Below are positions 41,113-54,898 of a stretch of DNA of 64,000 nucleotides, piece by piece. A model generated the notes under the pieces. The model saw nothing but the letters and a program-made list of their open reading frames with translations. It had not been told where the DNA came from and searched no databases. Made by a program: the position numbers and the translations under genes. Position 1 is the stretch's first letter. The number at the start of each line of letters is the position of its first letter. The DNA is from Escherichia ruysiae (GTDB taxonomy: Bacteria > Pseudomonadota > Gammaproteobacteria > Enterobacterales > Enterobacteriaceae): positions 2,480,001 through 2,544,000 of the forward strand of contig NZ_JAVIWS010000001.1 in NCBI RefSeq assembly GCF_031323975.1, read 5' to 3'.

Positions 41113-41922
41113 TTACTTCTGGCACCGCCTGCAATAAAACGTCGCCCGCTGCGCATGTTTAGTCGCCACGATCGGCGTACCGCACACCCGACACGGCTCG
41201 CCTTTACGCCCGTAAACCTGCAATTCCTGAGCGAAATAACCCGGTTTACCGTCACTTTGTAGAAAATCTTTCAGCGTCGTGCCGCCCTGTTCAATAGAAC
41301 GGAGTAGCACTGCCTTAATCACTCGCGCCAACAATTCACACTCAGCCAGCGACAGAGACGATGCCAGCCGATCAGGATGGATCCCCGCAGCAAACAGTGA
41401 TTCGCTGGCGTAGATATTTCCCACACCCACCACCAGCTTGTTATCCATCAGCCAGGGTTTAATCGCCGTTTTTTTCTTCGCGCACTTCTGATGTAGGTAT
41501 TCGCCATTGAAATCGTCGCTAAGCGGCTCCGGCCCAAGATGGGCCAGCACATTGTGCCCTTCCAGTTCTTTGGCCCACAGCCAGGCGCCAAAGCGGCGCG
41601 GATCGGTATAGCGCAGCACTTTGCCGTTGCTCATCACCAAATCAACATGGTCATGCTTTTCAGGGGGAAGTTCTTCTGGAAGGATGCGCAGGCTGCCAGA
41701 CATACCCAGATGAATGATAATCCAGCCCTCTGGCAACTCCAGCAGCAGATATTTAGCCCGGCGCTGCACGCTAAGCACTGGTTGGTCGCTTAAACGGTAG
41801 ATTTCTTCCGAAACCGGCCAGCGCAAGCGTCCATTGCGCACCACCGCATGAAGAATGGTTGCACCAACGAGATGCGGTTCTATGCCGCGACGGCTGGTTT
41901 CAACTTCGGGTAATTCAGGCAT
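41113..41922 (-). CDS. mutM: Formamidopyrimidine-DNA glycosylase
   Basis: 269 residues. Removes 8-oxoguanine and FaPy lesions with AP-lyase activity. The N-terminal [17 protein letters not shown] gives Pro2/Glu3 as nucleophile and catalytic acid after Met removal. Lys57-equivalent lies in [11 protein letters not shown]. The helix-two-turn-helix and the C-terminal zinc finger [24 protein letters not shown] (four Cys) are intact. Downstream of rpmBG in the same direction. Confidence 0.97.
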   Translation of the reverse strand: MPELPEVETSRRGIEPHLVGATILHAVVRNGRLRWPVSEEIYRLSDQPVLSVQRRAKYLLLELPEGWIIIHLGMSGSLRILPEELPPEKHDHVDLVMSNGKVLRYTDPRRFGAWLWAKELEGHNVLAHLGPEPLSDDFNGEYLHQKCAKKKTAIKPWLMDNKLVVGVGNIYASESLFAAGIHPDRLASSLSLAECELLARVIKAVLLRSIEQGGTTLKDFLQSDGKPGYFAQELQVYGRKGEPCRVCGTPIVATKHAQRATFYCRRCQK

Positions 41923-41974
41923 AGCATCTCCAGGAATGAACAGATGCAGTCAATATGGGGGCAAACAGATAACA

Positions 41975-42001
41975 AAAAACCCCGCCGGAGCGAGGTTTTT
42001 C
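41975..42001 (-). terminator. Terminator of the rpmB-rpmG operon
   Basis: AAAAACCCCGCC-GG-AGCGAGGTTTTT folds as a GC-rich stem flanked by A and T runs, 19 bp after the rpmG stop on the minus strand. mutM is downstream. Confidence 0.8.
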
Positions 42002-42019
42002 GTTACATTAAAGCGAGAA

Positions 42020-42190
<171 letters not shown>

Positions 42191-42207
42191 TTATTTCCTC
42201 TAAGTAC

Positions 42208-42465
<258 letters not shown>

Positions 42466-42660
42466 TTAGCTCGAGCTTCGTATGGGGTATTGGCGCCTCG
42501 TCAGGCTTTACAGCCCGGTCATCGCAGTTCTATGTGAACTCTCGATTGCCAGGCCCAAATGCCAAACCCGAGATTCTCAAAGGTGGCGTAGTATACGCTG
42601 ACTCGGCGATGTGCTCAAGTCCCGAACAGACAAAGATCCCGAAGGATCGCGCATAGCGGG

Positions 42661-43335
42661 TTAAATCCAGCCGCGTTCGGCAAAAGAAACATATTCTCCA
42701 CGCCCAATCACGATATGGTCGAGCACGCGTAATTCCATGAACTGACAACTTTTTATTATCCGTTCGGTGATGAGTTTATCCGCTTTACTGGGTTCAGCAC
42801 AACCCGAAGGGTGATTATGCGCAAGGATCAGCGCCGAGGCGTTTATTTTTATCGCTTCGCGGATAATTTCCCGAGGATGGACTTCAACATGGTTTAGCGT
42901 GCCGGAAAAAAGACGGCTATGCGTTATAACCCGGTGTTGTGAGTCGAGAAAGATCACCATAAAGATCTCCCGCTCTTCGCCCGTGAGCTGGCTTTGTAAA
43001 AATTCCCTCGTCATCTCCGGGCTGAGTAACGGGCTTTCTTCACGCATCCGCACGTTGTAGTAACGCCGCGCCAGTTCGGCAATCCCCTTTAACTGGGCAA
43101 ATTTCGCCACGCCAATTCCATGAACCCCACTAAATTGTTCATATTCAGAGGTTAACAAGCCGTAAAGAGAGCCGAAATTCTCCAGCATCTCTTTTGCCAG
43201 GGTTAACACATCTTTACCGCGCGTTCCTGTACGCAGAAATAACGCCAGCAGCTCGACATCCGTTAACGCACCAATGCCAAACTTCAGCATTTTTTCGCGC
43301 GGCATCAACAGCTGTGCATTGTTTTTCACCTTCAC
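42661..43335 (-). CDS. radC: RadC-family JAB/MPN domain protein
   Basis: 224 residues. An N-terminal helix-hairpin-helix region ([29 protein letters not shown]) is followed by a JAB/MPN metalloprotease-like domain with [14 protein letters not shown] (the His-x-His...Asp zinc motif, about 170-183). The biochemical role is unresolved; the original link to radiation resistance was due to a recG mutation. It is divergent from coaBC. Confidence 0.93.
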   Translation of the reverse strand: MKVKNNAQLLMPREKMLKFGIGALTDVELLALFLRTGTRGKDVLTLAKEMLENFGSLYGLLTSEYEQFSGVHGIGVAKFAQLKGIAELARRYYNVRMREESPLLSPEMTREFLQSQLTGEEREIFMVIFLDSQHRVITHSRLFSGTLNHVEVHPREIIREAIKINASALILAHNHPSGCAEPSKADKLITERIIKSCQFMELRVLDHIVIGRGEYVSFAERGWI

Positions 43336-43500
43336 CTCCTTTGTGATGCTCGCATCCTGTCATAGCCGTTCCGTTAAATCGACGGCCAGTTTTCAATCCT
43401 GGAAAGCGCCTCGCAAAGTGATTCTCAGGTGAAAGCACGACAACAAAAGTATTGTGATAAAATCGCCAACTTCTGGTGTCACCCAACAGGAAAAATCATC

Positions 43501-44721
43501 ATGAGTCTGGCCGGTAAAAAAATCGTTCTCGGCGTCAGCGGCGGTATTGCTGCCTATAAAACCCCTGAACTGGTGCGTCGTTTGCGCGATCGCGGGGCCG
43601 ACGTCCGTGTGGTAATGACCGAAGCGGCAAAAGCCTTTATCACTCCACTTAGTTTGCAGGCGGTTTCTGGTTATCCCGTTTCCGACAGTCTGCTGGATCC
43701 GGCAGCCGAAGCGGCAATGGGCCACATTGAGCTGGGTAAATGGGCTGATTTAGTGATTCTTGCCCCAGCCACGGCGGATTTGATTGCCCGCGTTGCTGCC
43801 GGTATGGCGAATGATTTGGTATCGACGATTTGCCTTGCGACTCCTGCGCCTGTTGCCGTGCTGCCAGCGATGAACCAACAGATGTATCGTGCTGCTGCCA
43901 CCCAGCATAATTTAGAGGTGCTTGCCTCGCGCGGTTTGCTGATCTGGGGGCCCGATAGCGGCAGCCAGGCCTGTGGTGATGTCGGCCCTGGGCGAATGCT
44001 CGATCCGTTAACCATTGTTGATATGGCGGTCGCCCATTTTTCGCCCGTCAACGACTTGAAACATCTGAACATTATGATTACCGCAGGTCCGACACGTGAA
44101 CCGCTCGATCCGGTGCGTTATATCTCTAATCACAGCTCCGGCAAGATGGGATTCGCCATTGCCGCAGCCGCTGCACGTCGTGGCGCGAACGTCACGCTGA
44201 TTTCTGGCCCGGTTTCACTACCGACGCCACCGTTTGTTAAACGTGTTGATGTGGTAACCGCACTGGAGATGGAAGCCGCCGTGAAGGCATCCGTGCAACA
44301 GCAAAATATCTTTATCGGTTGTGCCGCCGTCGCGGATTACCGTGCAGCCACCGTTGCCAGCGAAAAAATCAAAAAGCAGGCCACACCGGGTGATGAATTA
44401 ACAATAAAAATGGTTAAAAACCCCGATATCGTCGCCGGTGTTGCCGCATTAAAAGACCATAGGCCTTATGTTGTTGGATTTGCCGCCGAAACAAATAATG
44501 TGGAAGAATACGCCCGGCAAAAACGTATCCGCAAAAACCTTGATCTGATCTGCGCTAACGATGTTTCCAGAAAAAATCAGGGATTTAATAGCGACAAAAA
44601 CGCATTACACCTTTTCTGGCAGGATGGCGATAAAATCTTACCGCTTGAGCGAAAAGAGCTCCTTGGCCAATTATTACTCGACGAGATTGTGACCCGTTAT
44701 GATGAAGAAAATCGACGTTAA
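43501..44721 (+). CDS. coaBC: Bifunctional phosphopantothenoylcysteine decarboxylase/synthetase
   Basis: 406 residues from [20 protein letters not shown]; the frame is open 24 codons further upstream but without family similarity. The N-terminal CoaC flavoprotein half (about 1-190) has the catalytic His in [13 protein letters not shown] and Cys in [13 protein letters not shown]. The C-terminal CoaB half has [25 protein letters not shown] and [16 protein letters not shown]. Makes 4'-phosphopantetheine precursor for CoA. It overlaps dut by about 20 bp. Confidence 0.97.
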   Translation: MSLAGKKIVLGVSGGIAAYKTPELVRRLRDRGADVRVVMTEAAKAFITPLSLQAVSGYPVSDSLLDPAAEAAMGHIELGKWADLVILAPATADLIARVAAGMANDLVSTICLATPAPVAVLPAMNQQMYRAAATQHNLEVLASRGLLIWGPDSGSQACGDVGPGRMLDPLTIVDMAVAHFSPVNDLKHLNIMITAGPTREPLDPVRYISNHSSGKMGFAIAAAAARRGANVTLISGPVSLPTPPFVKRVDVVTALEMEAAVKASVQQQNIFIGCAAVADYRAATVASEKIKKQATPGDELTIKMVKNPDIVAGVAALKDHRPYVVGFAAETNNVEEYARQKRIRKNLDLICANDVSRKNQGFNSDKNALHLFWQDGDKILPLERKELLGQLLLDEIVTRYDEENRR

Positions 44722-45157
44722 GATTCTGGACCCGCGCGTTGGGAAGGAATTTCCACTCCCGACTTATGCCACTTCTGGTTCTGCCGGACTTGACCTGCGC
44801 GCCTGTCTCGACGACGCCGTAGAACTGGCACCGGGCGACACTACACTAGTGCCGACCGGACTGGCGATTCATATTGCCGACCCTTCACTGGCGGCGATGA
44901 TGCTGCCGCGCTCCGGGTTGGGACATAAGCACGGTATTGTGCTTGGTAACCTGGTAGGATTGATCGATTCCGACTATCAGGGTCAGCTGATGATCTCCGT
45001 GTGGAACCGTGGTCAGGACAGTTTCACCATTCAACCTGGCGAACGTATCGCGCAGATGATTTTTGTTCCGGTGGTACAGGCCGATTTTAATCTGGTGGAA
45101 GATTTTGACGCCACCGACCGGGGTGAAGGCGGTTTTGGTCACTCTGGTCGTCAGTAA
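44702..45157 (+). CDS. dut: Deoxyuridine 5'-triphosphate nucleotidohydrolase
   Basis: 151 residues from [14 protein letters not shown]; a tandem ATG at 44699 would add one Met. A trimeric dUTPase converting dUTP to dUMP and pyrophosphate. The five dUTPase motifs are present: [44 protein letters not shown] and the C-terminal [10 protein letters not shown]. It begins inside the end of coaBC, so it is translationally coupled, and precedes slmA. Confidence 0.97.
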   Translation: MKKIDVKILDPRVGKEFPLPTYATSGSAGLDLRACLDDAVELAPGDTTLVPTGLAIHIADPSLAAMMLPRSGLGHKHGIVLGNLVGLIDSDYQGQLMISVWNRGQDSFTIQPGERIAQMIFVPVVQADFNLVEDFDATDRGEGGFGHSGRQ

Positions 45158-45189
45158 CGCATACGCATCCAAATAACGTCATAACATCG

Positions 45190-45210
45190 CCGCAAACATT
45201 TCGTTTGCGG
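45190..45210 (+). terminator. Hairpin between dut and slmA
   Basis: CCGCAAAC-ATTTC-GTTTGCGG is a perfect 8-bp stem 32 bp after the dut stop and 53 bp before slmA. There is no T-tract, so it could be an attenuating or RNA-processing hairpin rather than a full terminator. Confidence 0.35.
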
Positions 45211-45263
45211 TCATAGCGTGGGTGCCGCCTGGCAAGTGCTTATTTTCAGGGGTATTTTGTAAC

Positions 45264-45860
45264 ATGGCAGAAAAACAAACTGCGAAAAGGAACCGTCGCG
45301 AAGAAATACTTCAGTCTCTGGCGTTGATGTTAGAATCCAGCGATGGAAGCCAGCGTATCACGACGGCGAAACTGGCCGCCTCTGTCGGCGTTTCCGAAGC
45401 GGCTCTGTATCGCCACTTCCCCAGTAAAACCCGCATGTTCGATAGCCTGATTGAGTTTATCGAAGATAGCCTGATTACTCGTATTAACCTGATTCTGAAA
45501 GATGAAAAGGACACTACTGCGCGCCTGCGCCTGATTGTGTTGCTGCTTCTCGGTTTCGGCGAACGTAATCCAGGCCTGACCCGCATCCTCACTGGTCATG
45601 CGCTAATGTTCGAACAGGATCGCCTGCAAGGGCGCATCAACCAACTGTTCGAGCGTATCGAAGCGCAGCTGCGTCAGGTATTGCGTGAAAAGAGAATGCG
45701 TGAGGGTGAAGGTTACACCACCGATGAAACGTTGCTGGCAAGCCAACTTCTGGCGTTTTGCGAAGGTATGCTGTCTCGTTTTGTTCGTAGCGAGTTTAAA
45801 TATCGCCCGACGGATGACTTTGACGCCCGCTGGCCGCTGATTGCCGCGCAGTTGCAGTAA
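45264..45860 (+). CDS. slmA: Nucleoid occlusion factor SlmA
   Basis: 198 residues from [13 protein letters not shown]. TetR-family: the N-terminal helix-turn-helix is [27 protein letters not shown] (about 33-59), followed by an all-helical dimerisation domain. SlmA bound to its chromosomal sites blocks FtsZ ring assembly over the nucleoid. The frame extends upstream to 45222, but that lacks family similarity. Confidence 0.97.
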
Positions 45861-45863
45861 TAT

Positions 45864-45891
45864 AACGCCGGATGACTTACCATCCGGCGTT
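45864..45891. terminator. Bidirectional hairpin between slmA and pyrE
   Basis: AACGCCGGATG and CATCCGGCGTT form an 11-bp perfect stem with a 6-nt loop between the convergent slmA and pyrE stops. Its composition resembles half a REP unit. Confidence 0.75.
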
Positions 45892-45896
45892 TCTTA

Positions 45897-46538
45897 TCAA
45901 ACCCCGTACTCTTCGCGATAAGCCTTAACCGCCGCCAGATGCTCCGCCATTTCCGGCTTCTCTTCGAGGTAAGCAATCAGGTCTTTCAGAGTGATGATAG
46001 AAATCACTTTGCAGTTGTAATCACGCTCAACTTCCTGAATCGCGGAAATTTCACCGCGACCACGTTCCTGACGATCGAGCGAAATCAACACGCCAGCAAG
46101 CGTAGCGCCATTGGCCTGAATAATTTCCATCGATTCGCGAATCGCCGTCCCGGCGGTGATCACATCATCCACCAGCATTACGCGCCCTTGTAACGCGCTA
46201 CCGACCAGATTGCCGCCCTCACCGTGGTCTTTTGCTTCTTTGCGGTTAAAGCAGTATGGCAGGTCAAGGTCATGATGCTCCGCCAGCGCCACAGCGGTAG
46301 TGGTGGCAATCGGAATCCCTTTGTAAGCCGGGCCAAACAGCAGATCGAACTCAATACCAGAATCCACCAACGCTTCAGCGTAAAAACGGCCTAACAGTGC
46401 CAGATCGCGCCCGGTATTAAACAGCCCGGCGTTGAAGAAATAGGGGCTTTTGCGCCCGGATTTCAGCGTAAACTCGCCAAACTTTAATACCTGTTTGCCA
46501 AGCGCAAATTCAATAAACTGGCGCTGATATGGTTTCAT
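45897..46538 (-). CDS. pyrE: Orotate phosphoribosyltransferase
   Basis: 213 residues from [13 protein letters not shown]; an in-frame ATG five codons upstream is less likely. Converts orotate and PRPP to OMP in pyrimidine synthesis. The PRPP-binding motif [17 protein letters not shown] (about 118-134) and the flexible-loop [13 protein letters not shown] are intact. Downstream of rph and controlled by the attenuator between them. Confidence 0.97.
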   Translation of the reverse strand: MKPYQRQFIEFALGKQVLKFGEFTLKSGRKSPYFFNAGLFNTGRDLALLGRFYAEALVDSGIEFDLLFGPAYKGIPIATTTAVALAEHHDLDLPYCFNRKEAKDHGEGGNLVGSALQGRVMLVDDVITAGTAIRESMEIIQANGATLAGVLISLDRQERGRGEISAIQEVERDYNCKVISIITLKDLIAYLEEKPEMAEHLAAVKAYREEYGV

Positions 46539-46568
46539 GCCTTCGCTCCTCATCTTACTTTTCTACAG

Positions 46569-46598
46569 ACAAAAAAAAGGCGACTCATCAGTCGCCTT
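46569..46598 (-). promoter_or_regulatory. pyrE attenuator (UTP-sensing)
   Basis: On the minus strand AAGGCGACT-GATG-AGTCGCCTT is followed by a run of T (46578-46571), a perfect intrinsic terminator in the leader of pyrE. The rph stop codon is only about 5 bp before the stem, so ribosomes finishing rph can prevent the hairpin when low UTP slows RNA polymerase. This is the established rph-pyrE attenuation mechanism of E. coli. Confidence 0.92.
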
Positions 46599-46603
46599 AA
46601 AAA

Positions 46604-47320
46604 TCAGTTTGCCAGCGCCGCTTTCTGCGTCGCTACAATGGATTCGATTCCCCCTCGGGCCAACGCCAACAAGGTGAGGAGTTCTTCGTGAGTGAACGGC
46701 TCGCCTTCCGCCGTACCCTGAACCTCAATGATGCGCCCATCTTCGGTCATCACTACGTTCATATCCGTTTCTGCGGCAGAGTCTTCGACGTATTCCAGAT
46801 CGCAAATCGCTTCGCCGTTAACGATACCCACCGAAACCGCTGCCACCATGCCTTTCATCGGATTGGTTTTCAGTTTGCCATTCTCAACCAGCTTATTCAG
46901 TGCATCTGCCAGCGCCACGCAGGCACCAGTGATTGAAGCAGTGCGCGTGCCGCCATCGGCCTGAAGTACGTCGCAATCCAGCGTAATGGTGAACTCACCC
47001 AACGCTTTCAAATCAACCGCCGCACGCAATGCACGGGCAATCAGACGCTGGATTTCCATCGTGCGTCCGCCCTGCTTACCTTTCGCCGCTTCACGAGCGT
47101 TACGAGTGTGGGTAGAGCGCGGCAGCATACCGTATTCTGCGGTGATCCAGCCTTGTCCCTGTCCTTTCAGGAAGCGCGGCACACCTTCTTCAATAGAGGC
47201 GGTACACAACACTTTGGTATCGCCAAATTCGACCAGCACCGAGCCTTCTGCATGTTTTGTATAGTTACGAGTCAGGGTAACGGGACGCACCTGATTATTG
47301 CTACGGCCTGCTGGACGCAT
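46604..47320 (-). CDS. rph: RNase PH, intact
   Basis: 238 residues from [13 protein letters not shown]; an upstream in-frame ATG (8 codons) is not conserved. A phosphate-dependent 3' exoribonuclease for tRNA maturation. Conserved [31 protein letters not shown] and [20 protein letters not shown] are present. The frame is complete to ...ATQKAALAN, unlike MG1655/W3110, whose rph-1 allele is frameshifted. The intact end brings translating ribosomes up to the pyrE attenuator. Confidence 0.97.
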   Translation of the reverse strand: MRPAGRSNNQVRPVTLTRNYTKHAEGSVLVEFGDTKVLCTASIEEGVPRFLKGQGQGWITAEYGMLPRSTHTRNAREAAKGKQGGRTMEIQRLIARALRAAVDLKALGEFTITLDCDVLQADGGTRTASITGACVALADALNKLVENGKLKTNPMKGMVAAVSVGIVNGEAICDLEYVEDSAAETDMNVVMTEDGRIIEVQGTAEGEPFTHEELLTLLALARGGIESIVATQKAALAN

Positions 47321-47446
47321 ATTGAAATCTCCGGCTTGAAACAAATGTGGCTGCGCATTATACGGACTTCCGGCGGTTATTCCTATCCTGACAAGGCATC
47401 GATGGCTATAATCCTTCCACCTCTCCTTTTATAAACAGGAACGTCT

Positions 47447-48310
47447 ATGATCCGCAGTATGACCGCCTACGCCCGGCGTGAAATCAAGGGTGAATGGGGG
47501 AGCGCAACCTGGGAAATGCGCTCGGTAAACCAGCGTTATCTGGAAACTTACTTTCGTCTGCCGGAGCAGTTCCGTAGCCTGGAACCTGTCGTTCGTGAGC
47601 GTATTCGTTCTCGCCTGACGCGCGGTAAAGTGGAGTGTACCCTGCGCTATGAGCCAGATGTCAGCGCACAAGGAGAACTGATTCTCAACGAAAAACTGGC
47701 TAAACAGCTGGTAACTGCTGCGAACTGGGTAAAAATGCAGAGCGACGAAGGGGAAATAAACCCGGTTGATATTCTGCGCTGGCCGGGCGTAATGGCAGCC
47801 CAGGAACAGGATCTCGACGCTATTGCCGCTGAAATTCTTGCTGCTCTTGATGGTACGCTGGACGACTTTATCGTCGCGCGCGAAACCGAAGGTCAGGCGC
47901 TGAAAGCGTTGATCGAGCAGCGTCTGGAAGGCGTCACCGCCGAAGTAGCTAAAGTGCGCGCCCATATGCCGGAAATTCTGCAATGGCAGCGTGAACGTCT
48001 GGTCGCGAAGCTGGAAGATGCTCAGGTTCAGCTGGAGAACAATCGTCTGGAGCAAGAGCTGGTGCTGCTGGCGCAACGAATTGATGTTGCCGAAGAACTG
48101 GATCGCCTCGAAGCGCATGTCAAAGAGACCTACAACATTCTCAAGAAAAAAGAAGCCGTTGGTCGTCGTCTGGACTTTATGATGCAAGAGTTCAACCGCG
48201 AGTCGAACACTCTTGCTTCGAAATCTATCAATGCCGAAGTGACGAACTCCGCGATTGAGTTGAAGGTGTTGATTGAGCAGATGCGCGAACAGATCCAGAA
48301 TATTGAGTAA
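47447..48310 (+). CDS. yicC: YicC family endoribonuclease
   Basis: 287 residues, full length. The N-terminal domain begins MIRSMTAYARREIKGEWGSATWEMRS; the C-terminal part (about 200-287) carries AQRIDVAEELDRLEAHVKE and RRLDFMMQEFNRESNTLASKS, the hallmark of the YicC family. E. coli YicC is reported as an endoribonuclease that takes part in turnover of the small RNA RyhB. It is divergent from rph. Confidence 0.93.
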   Translation: MIRSMTAYARREIKGEWGSATWEMRSVNQRYLETYFRLPEQFRSLEPVVRERIRSRLTRGKVECTLRYEPDVSAQGELILNEKLAKQLVTAANWVKMQSDEGEINPVDILRWPGVMAAQEQDLDAIAAEILAALDGTLDDFIVARETEGQALKALIEQRLEGVTAEVAKVRAHMPEILQWQRERLVAKLEDAQVQLENNRLEQELVLLAQRIDVAEELDRLEAHVKETYNILKKKEAVGRRLDFMMQEFNRESNTLASKSINAEVTNSAIELKVLIEQMREQIQNIE

Positions 48311-48393
48311 GCGACACAGCATTGTAGGCCGTTGTTAATTTCAGCGGCTCTACATACATCTACCTAAAAAACGTCAAAAATCCCATACTTTTT

Positions 48394-48435
48394 CTAATGC
48401 ATTTTTCTTAACACAACATCAGAAAAATGCATTAG
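48394..48435. repeat. Perfect 15-bp inverted repeat in the yicC-yicG gap
   Basis: CTAATGCATTTTTCT (48394-48408) and AGAAAAATGCATTAG (48421-48435) are exact reverse complements with a 12-nt loop. The arms also contain the palindrome ATGCAT. It sits where dinD is found in K-12. It could be an operator or a deletion scar; without a T-tract it is a poor terminator. Confidence 0.6.
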
Positions 48436-48559
48436 ATTTGCAGAAAGCACCAATTTCACATAACTATAAATTATCAATCCAAACTCACCTTAAAAAATCT
48501 CAATCGTGACGATGCACACAAATCGCTACCCTGCCAGACAGATTTTTAGGGAGAGAACC

Positions 48560-51740
<3,181 letters not shown>

Positions 51741-51794
51741 ACCTTCTTTCAGTATCATGCCCAGTCATTTCTTCACCTGTGGAGCTTTTTAAGT

Positions 51795-52070
51795 ATGGCA
51801 CGCGTAACTGTTCAGGACGCTGTAGAGAAAATTGGTAACCGTTTTGACCTGGTACTGGTCGCCGCGCGTCGCGCTCGTCAGATGCAGGTAGGCGGAAAGG
51901 ATCCGCTAGTACCGGAAGAAAACGATAAAACCACAGTAATCGCGCTGCGCGAAATCGAAGAAGGTCTGATCAACAACCAGATCCTCGACGTTCGCGAACG
52001 CCAGGAACAGCAAGAGCAGGAAGCCGCTGAAATTCAAGCCGTTACCGCTATTGCTGAAGGTCGTCGTTAA
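51795..52070 (+). CDS. rpoZ: RNA polymerase omega subunit
   Basis: 91 residues, identical in size to E. coli Rpo[21 protein letters not shown] with [20 protein letters not shown]. Assists assembly of beta' into RNA polymerase and forms part of the ppGpp site 1. It lies immediately before spoT, which makes and degrades ppGpp. Confidence 0.98.
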   Translation: MARVTVQDAVEKIGNRFDLVLVAARRARQMQVGGKDPLVPEENDKTTVIALREIEEGLINNQILDVRERQEQQEQEAAEIQAVTAIAEGRR

Positions 52071-52088
52071 TCACAAAGCGGGTCGCCC

Positions 52089-54197
52089 TTGTATCTGTTT
52101 GAAAGCCTGAATCAACTGATTCAAAACTACCTGCCAGAAGACCAAATTAAGCGTCTGCGGCAGGCGTATCTCGTTGCACGTGATGCTCACGAGGGGCAAA
52201 CACGTTCAAGCGGTGAACCCTATATCACGCACCCGGTAGCGGTTGCCTGCATTCTGGCCGAGATGAAACTCGACTATGAAACGCTAATGGCGGCGCTACT
52301 TCATGACGTGATTGAAGATACTCCCGCCACCTACCAGGACATGGAACAGCTTTTTGGCAAAAGCGTCGCCGAGCTGGTAGAGGGGGTGTCGAAACTTGAT
52401 AAACTCAAGTTCCGCGATAAGAAAGAGGCGCAAGCCGAAAACTTTCGCAAGATGATTATGGCGATGGTGCAGGATATCCGCGTCATCCTCATCAAACTCG
52501 CAGACCGTACCCACAACATGCGCACGCTGGGCTCACTTCGCCCGGACAAACGTCGCCGAATCGCCCGTGAAACTCTCGAAATATACAGCCCGCTGGCACA
52601 CCGTTTAGGTATCCACCACATTAAAACCGAACTCGAAGAGTTGGGTTTTGAGGCGCTGTATCCCAACCGTTACCGCGTGATTAAAGAAGTGGTGAAAGCC
52701 GCGCGCGGTAACCGTAAAGAGATGATCCAAAAAATCCTCTCAGAAATCGAAGGACGCTTGCAGGAAGCAGGAATACCGTGCCGCGTCAGTGGTCGCGAGA
52801 AACATCTTTATTCGATTTACTGCAAAATGGTGCTCAAAGAGCAGCGTTTTCACTCAATCATGGATATCTACGCCTTCCGCGTGATCGTCAATGATTCCGA
52901 TACCTGTTATCGCGTGCTCGGCCAGATGCACAGCCTGTATAAGCCGCGTCCAGGTCGCGTGAAAGACTATATCGCCATTCCAAAAGCGAACGGCTATCAG
53001 TCTTTGCACACCTCGATGATTGGCCCCCACGGCGTGCCGGTTGAAGTCCAGATCCGTACCGAAGATATGGATCAAATGGCGGAGATGGGTGTTGCCGCAC
53101 ACTGGGCTTATAAAGAGCACGGCGAGACCAGCACCACTGCGCAAATCCGCGCCCAGCGTTGGATGCAGAGCCTGCTGGAGCTTCAACAGAGCGCCGGTAG
53201 CTCATTTGAATTTATCGAGAGCGTTAAATCCGATCTCTTCCCGGATGAGATTTACGTTTTCACACCGGAAGGGCGCATTGTCGAACTGCCTGCCGGTGCC
53301 ACGCCTGTCGATTTCGCGTACGCGGTGCATACCGATATCGGTCATGCCTGCGTGGGTGCGCGAGTTGATCGCCAGCCTTACCCGCTGTCGCAGCCACTCT
53401 CCAGCGGACAAACCGTTGAAATCATTACCGCGCCGGGCGCTCGCCCGAATGCCGCCTGGCTGAACTTTGTCGTCAGCTCGAAAGCACGCGCCAAAATCCG
53501 CCAGTTGCTGAAAAACCTCAAGCGTGATGATTCCGTTAGCCTGGGGCGTCGCCTGCTCAACCACGCGTTGGGTGGCAGCCGTAAGCTGAATGAAATCCCG
53601 CAGGAAAATATTCAGCGCGAACTGGATCGCATGAAACTGGCGACACTTGACGATTTGCTGGCAGAAATCGGTCTTGGCAATGCAATGAGCGTAGTGGTAG
53701 CGAAGAATCTCCAGCAGGGAGACGGTTCCATTCCACCAGCAACCCAAAGCCACGGGCATCTGCCGATTAAAGGCGCTGATGGCGTGTTGATCACTTTTGC
53801 GAAATGCTGCCGCCCTATTCCCGGCGACCCGATCATCGCCCACGTTAGCCCCGGTAAAGGTCTGGTGATCCACCATGAGTCCTGCCGTAACATCCGTGGC
53901 TACCAGAAAGAGCCAGAGAAGTTTATGGCTGTAGAATGGGATAAAGAAACGGCGCAGGAGTTCATTACTGAAATCAAGGTGGAAATGTTCAACCATCAGG
54001 GTGCGCTGGCAAACCTGACTGCGGCGATCAACACAACCAATTCCAATATTCAAAGTTTGAATACGGAAGAGAAAGATGGTCGCGTCTATAGTGCCTTTAT
54101 TCGCCTGACCGCCCGGGATCGCGTACATCTGGCAAATATCATGCGCAAAATCCGTGTGATGCCAGACGTGATTAAAGTCACCCGAAACAGAAATTAA
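52089..54197 (+). CDS. spoT: Bifunctional (p)ppGpp synthase/hydrolase SpoT
   Basis: 702 residues starting at a TTG codon 18 bp after rpoZ, as in K-12. Domains in order: HD hydrolase (about 1-200, ALLHDVIEDT), synthetase (about 200-380, YSIYCKM, YRVLGQMHSLYKPRPGRVKDYIA), TGS (about 385-450, IYVFTPEGRIVELPAGATPVDFAYAVH), helical and zinc-finger-like region with CCRPIPGDPI and HHESC, and ACT (about 625-702). It degrades ppGpp and makes it in response to carbon, iron and fatty-acid limitation. Confidence 0.98.
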   Translation: MYLFESLNQLIQNYLPEDQIKRLRQAYLVARDAHEGQTRSSGEPYITHPVAVACILAEMKLDYETLMAALLHDVIEDTPATYQDMEQLFGKSVAELVEGVSKLDKLKFRDKKEAQAENFRKMIMAMVQDIRVILIKLADRTHNMRTLGSLRPDKRRRIARETLEIYSPLAHRLGIHHIKTELEELGFEALYPNRYRVIKEVVKAARGNRKEMIQKILSEIEGRLQEAGIPCRVSGREKHLYSIYCKMVLKEQRFHSIMDIYAFRVIVNDSDTCYRVLGQMHSLYKPRPGRVKDYIAIPKANGYQSLHTSMIGPHGVPVEVQIRTEDMDQMAEMGVAAHWAYKEHGETSTTAQIRAQRWMQSLLELQQSAGSSFEFIESVKSDLFPDEIYVFTPEGRIVELPAGATPVDFAYAVHTDIGHACVGARVDRQPYPLSQPLSSGQTVEIITAPGARPNAAWLNFVVSSKARAKIRQLLKNLKRDDSVSLGRRLLNHALGGSRKLNEIPQENIQRELDRMKLATLDDLLAEIGLGNAMSVVVAKNLQQGDGSIPPATQSHGHLPIKGADGVLITFAKCCRPIPGDPIIAHVSPGKGLVIHHESCRNIRGYQKEPEKFMAVEWDKETAQEFITEIKVEMFNHQGALANLTAAINTTNSNIQSLNTEEKDGRVYSAFIRLTARDRVHLANIMRKIRVMPDVIKVTRNRN

Positions 54198-54203
54198 TGT
54201 TTT

Positions 54204-54893
54204 ATGAACCCAACACGTTATGCACGCATCTGTGAAATGCTCGCCAGGCGGCAGCCTGACCTGACCGTCTGCATGGAACAGGTTCACAAACCCCATAACG
54301 TTTCTGCGATTATTCGTACCGCAGATGCCGTTGGCGTACATGAAGTTCATGCCGTCTGGCCTGGCAGCCGGATGCGCACTATGGCTTCGGCTGCGGCTGG
54401 CAGCAACAGTTGGGTACAGGTGAAAACGCACCGCACCATTGGCGATGCCGTCGCCCATCTGAAAGGCCAGGGAATGCAGATTCTGGCAACCCATCTTTCT
54501 GATAACGCCGTCGATTTTCGCGAAATTGATTACACCCGCCCGACCTGTATTTTGATGGGTCAGGAGAAAACGGGCATCACGCAGGAAGCGTTAGCACTGG
54601 CGGATCAGGACATCATTATCCCGATGATCGGCATGGTACAGTCGCTGAACGTTTCCGTCGCATCGGCACTCATTCTTTACGAAGCCCAACGTCAGCGGCA
54701 AAACGCAGGCATGTACCTTCGTGAAAACAGCATGTTACCGGAATCAGAACAACAACGCCTGTTGTTTGAAGGCGGCTATCCGGTGCTGGCGAAAGTCGCA
54801 AAACGCAAAGGCCTGCCTTACCCCCACGTCAATCAGCAAGGCGAGATCGAAGCTGATGCCGACTGGTGGGCCACCATGCAGGCTGCAGGGTAA
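54204..54893 (+). CDS. trmH: tRNA (guanosine(18)-2'-O)-methyltransferase TrmH
   Basis: 229 residues, SPOUT family. Methylates the 2'-O of G18 in the D-loop of tRNAs using SAM. Motif 1 is NVSAIIRTADAVGVHEVH, motif 2 CILMGQEKTGITQEAL and motif 3 IIPMIGMVQSLNVSVASALILYE, which forms the knot. Six bases after spoT and five before recG. Confidence 0.97.
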   Translation: MNPTRYARICEMLARRQPDLTVCMEQVHKPHNVSAIIRTADAVGVHEVHAVWPGSRMRTMASAAAGSNSWVQVKTHRTIGDAVAHLKGQGMQILATHLSDNAVDFREIDYTRPTCILMGQEKTGITQEALALADQDIIIPMIGMVQSLNVSVASALILYEAQRQRQNAGMYLRENSMLPESEQQRLLFEGGYPVLAKVAKRKGLPYPHVNQQGEIEADADWWATMQAAG

Positions 54894-54898
54894 GTGCG

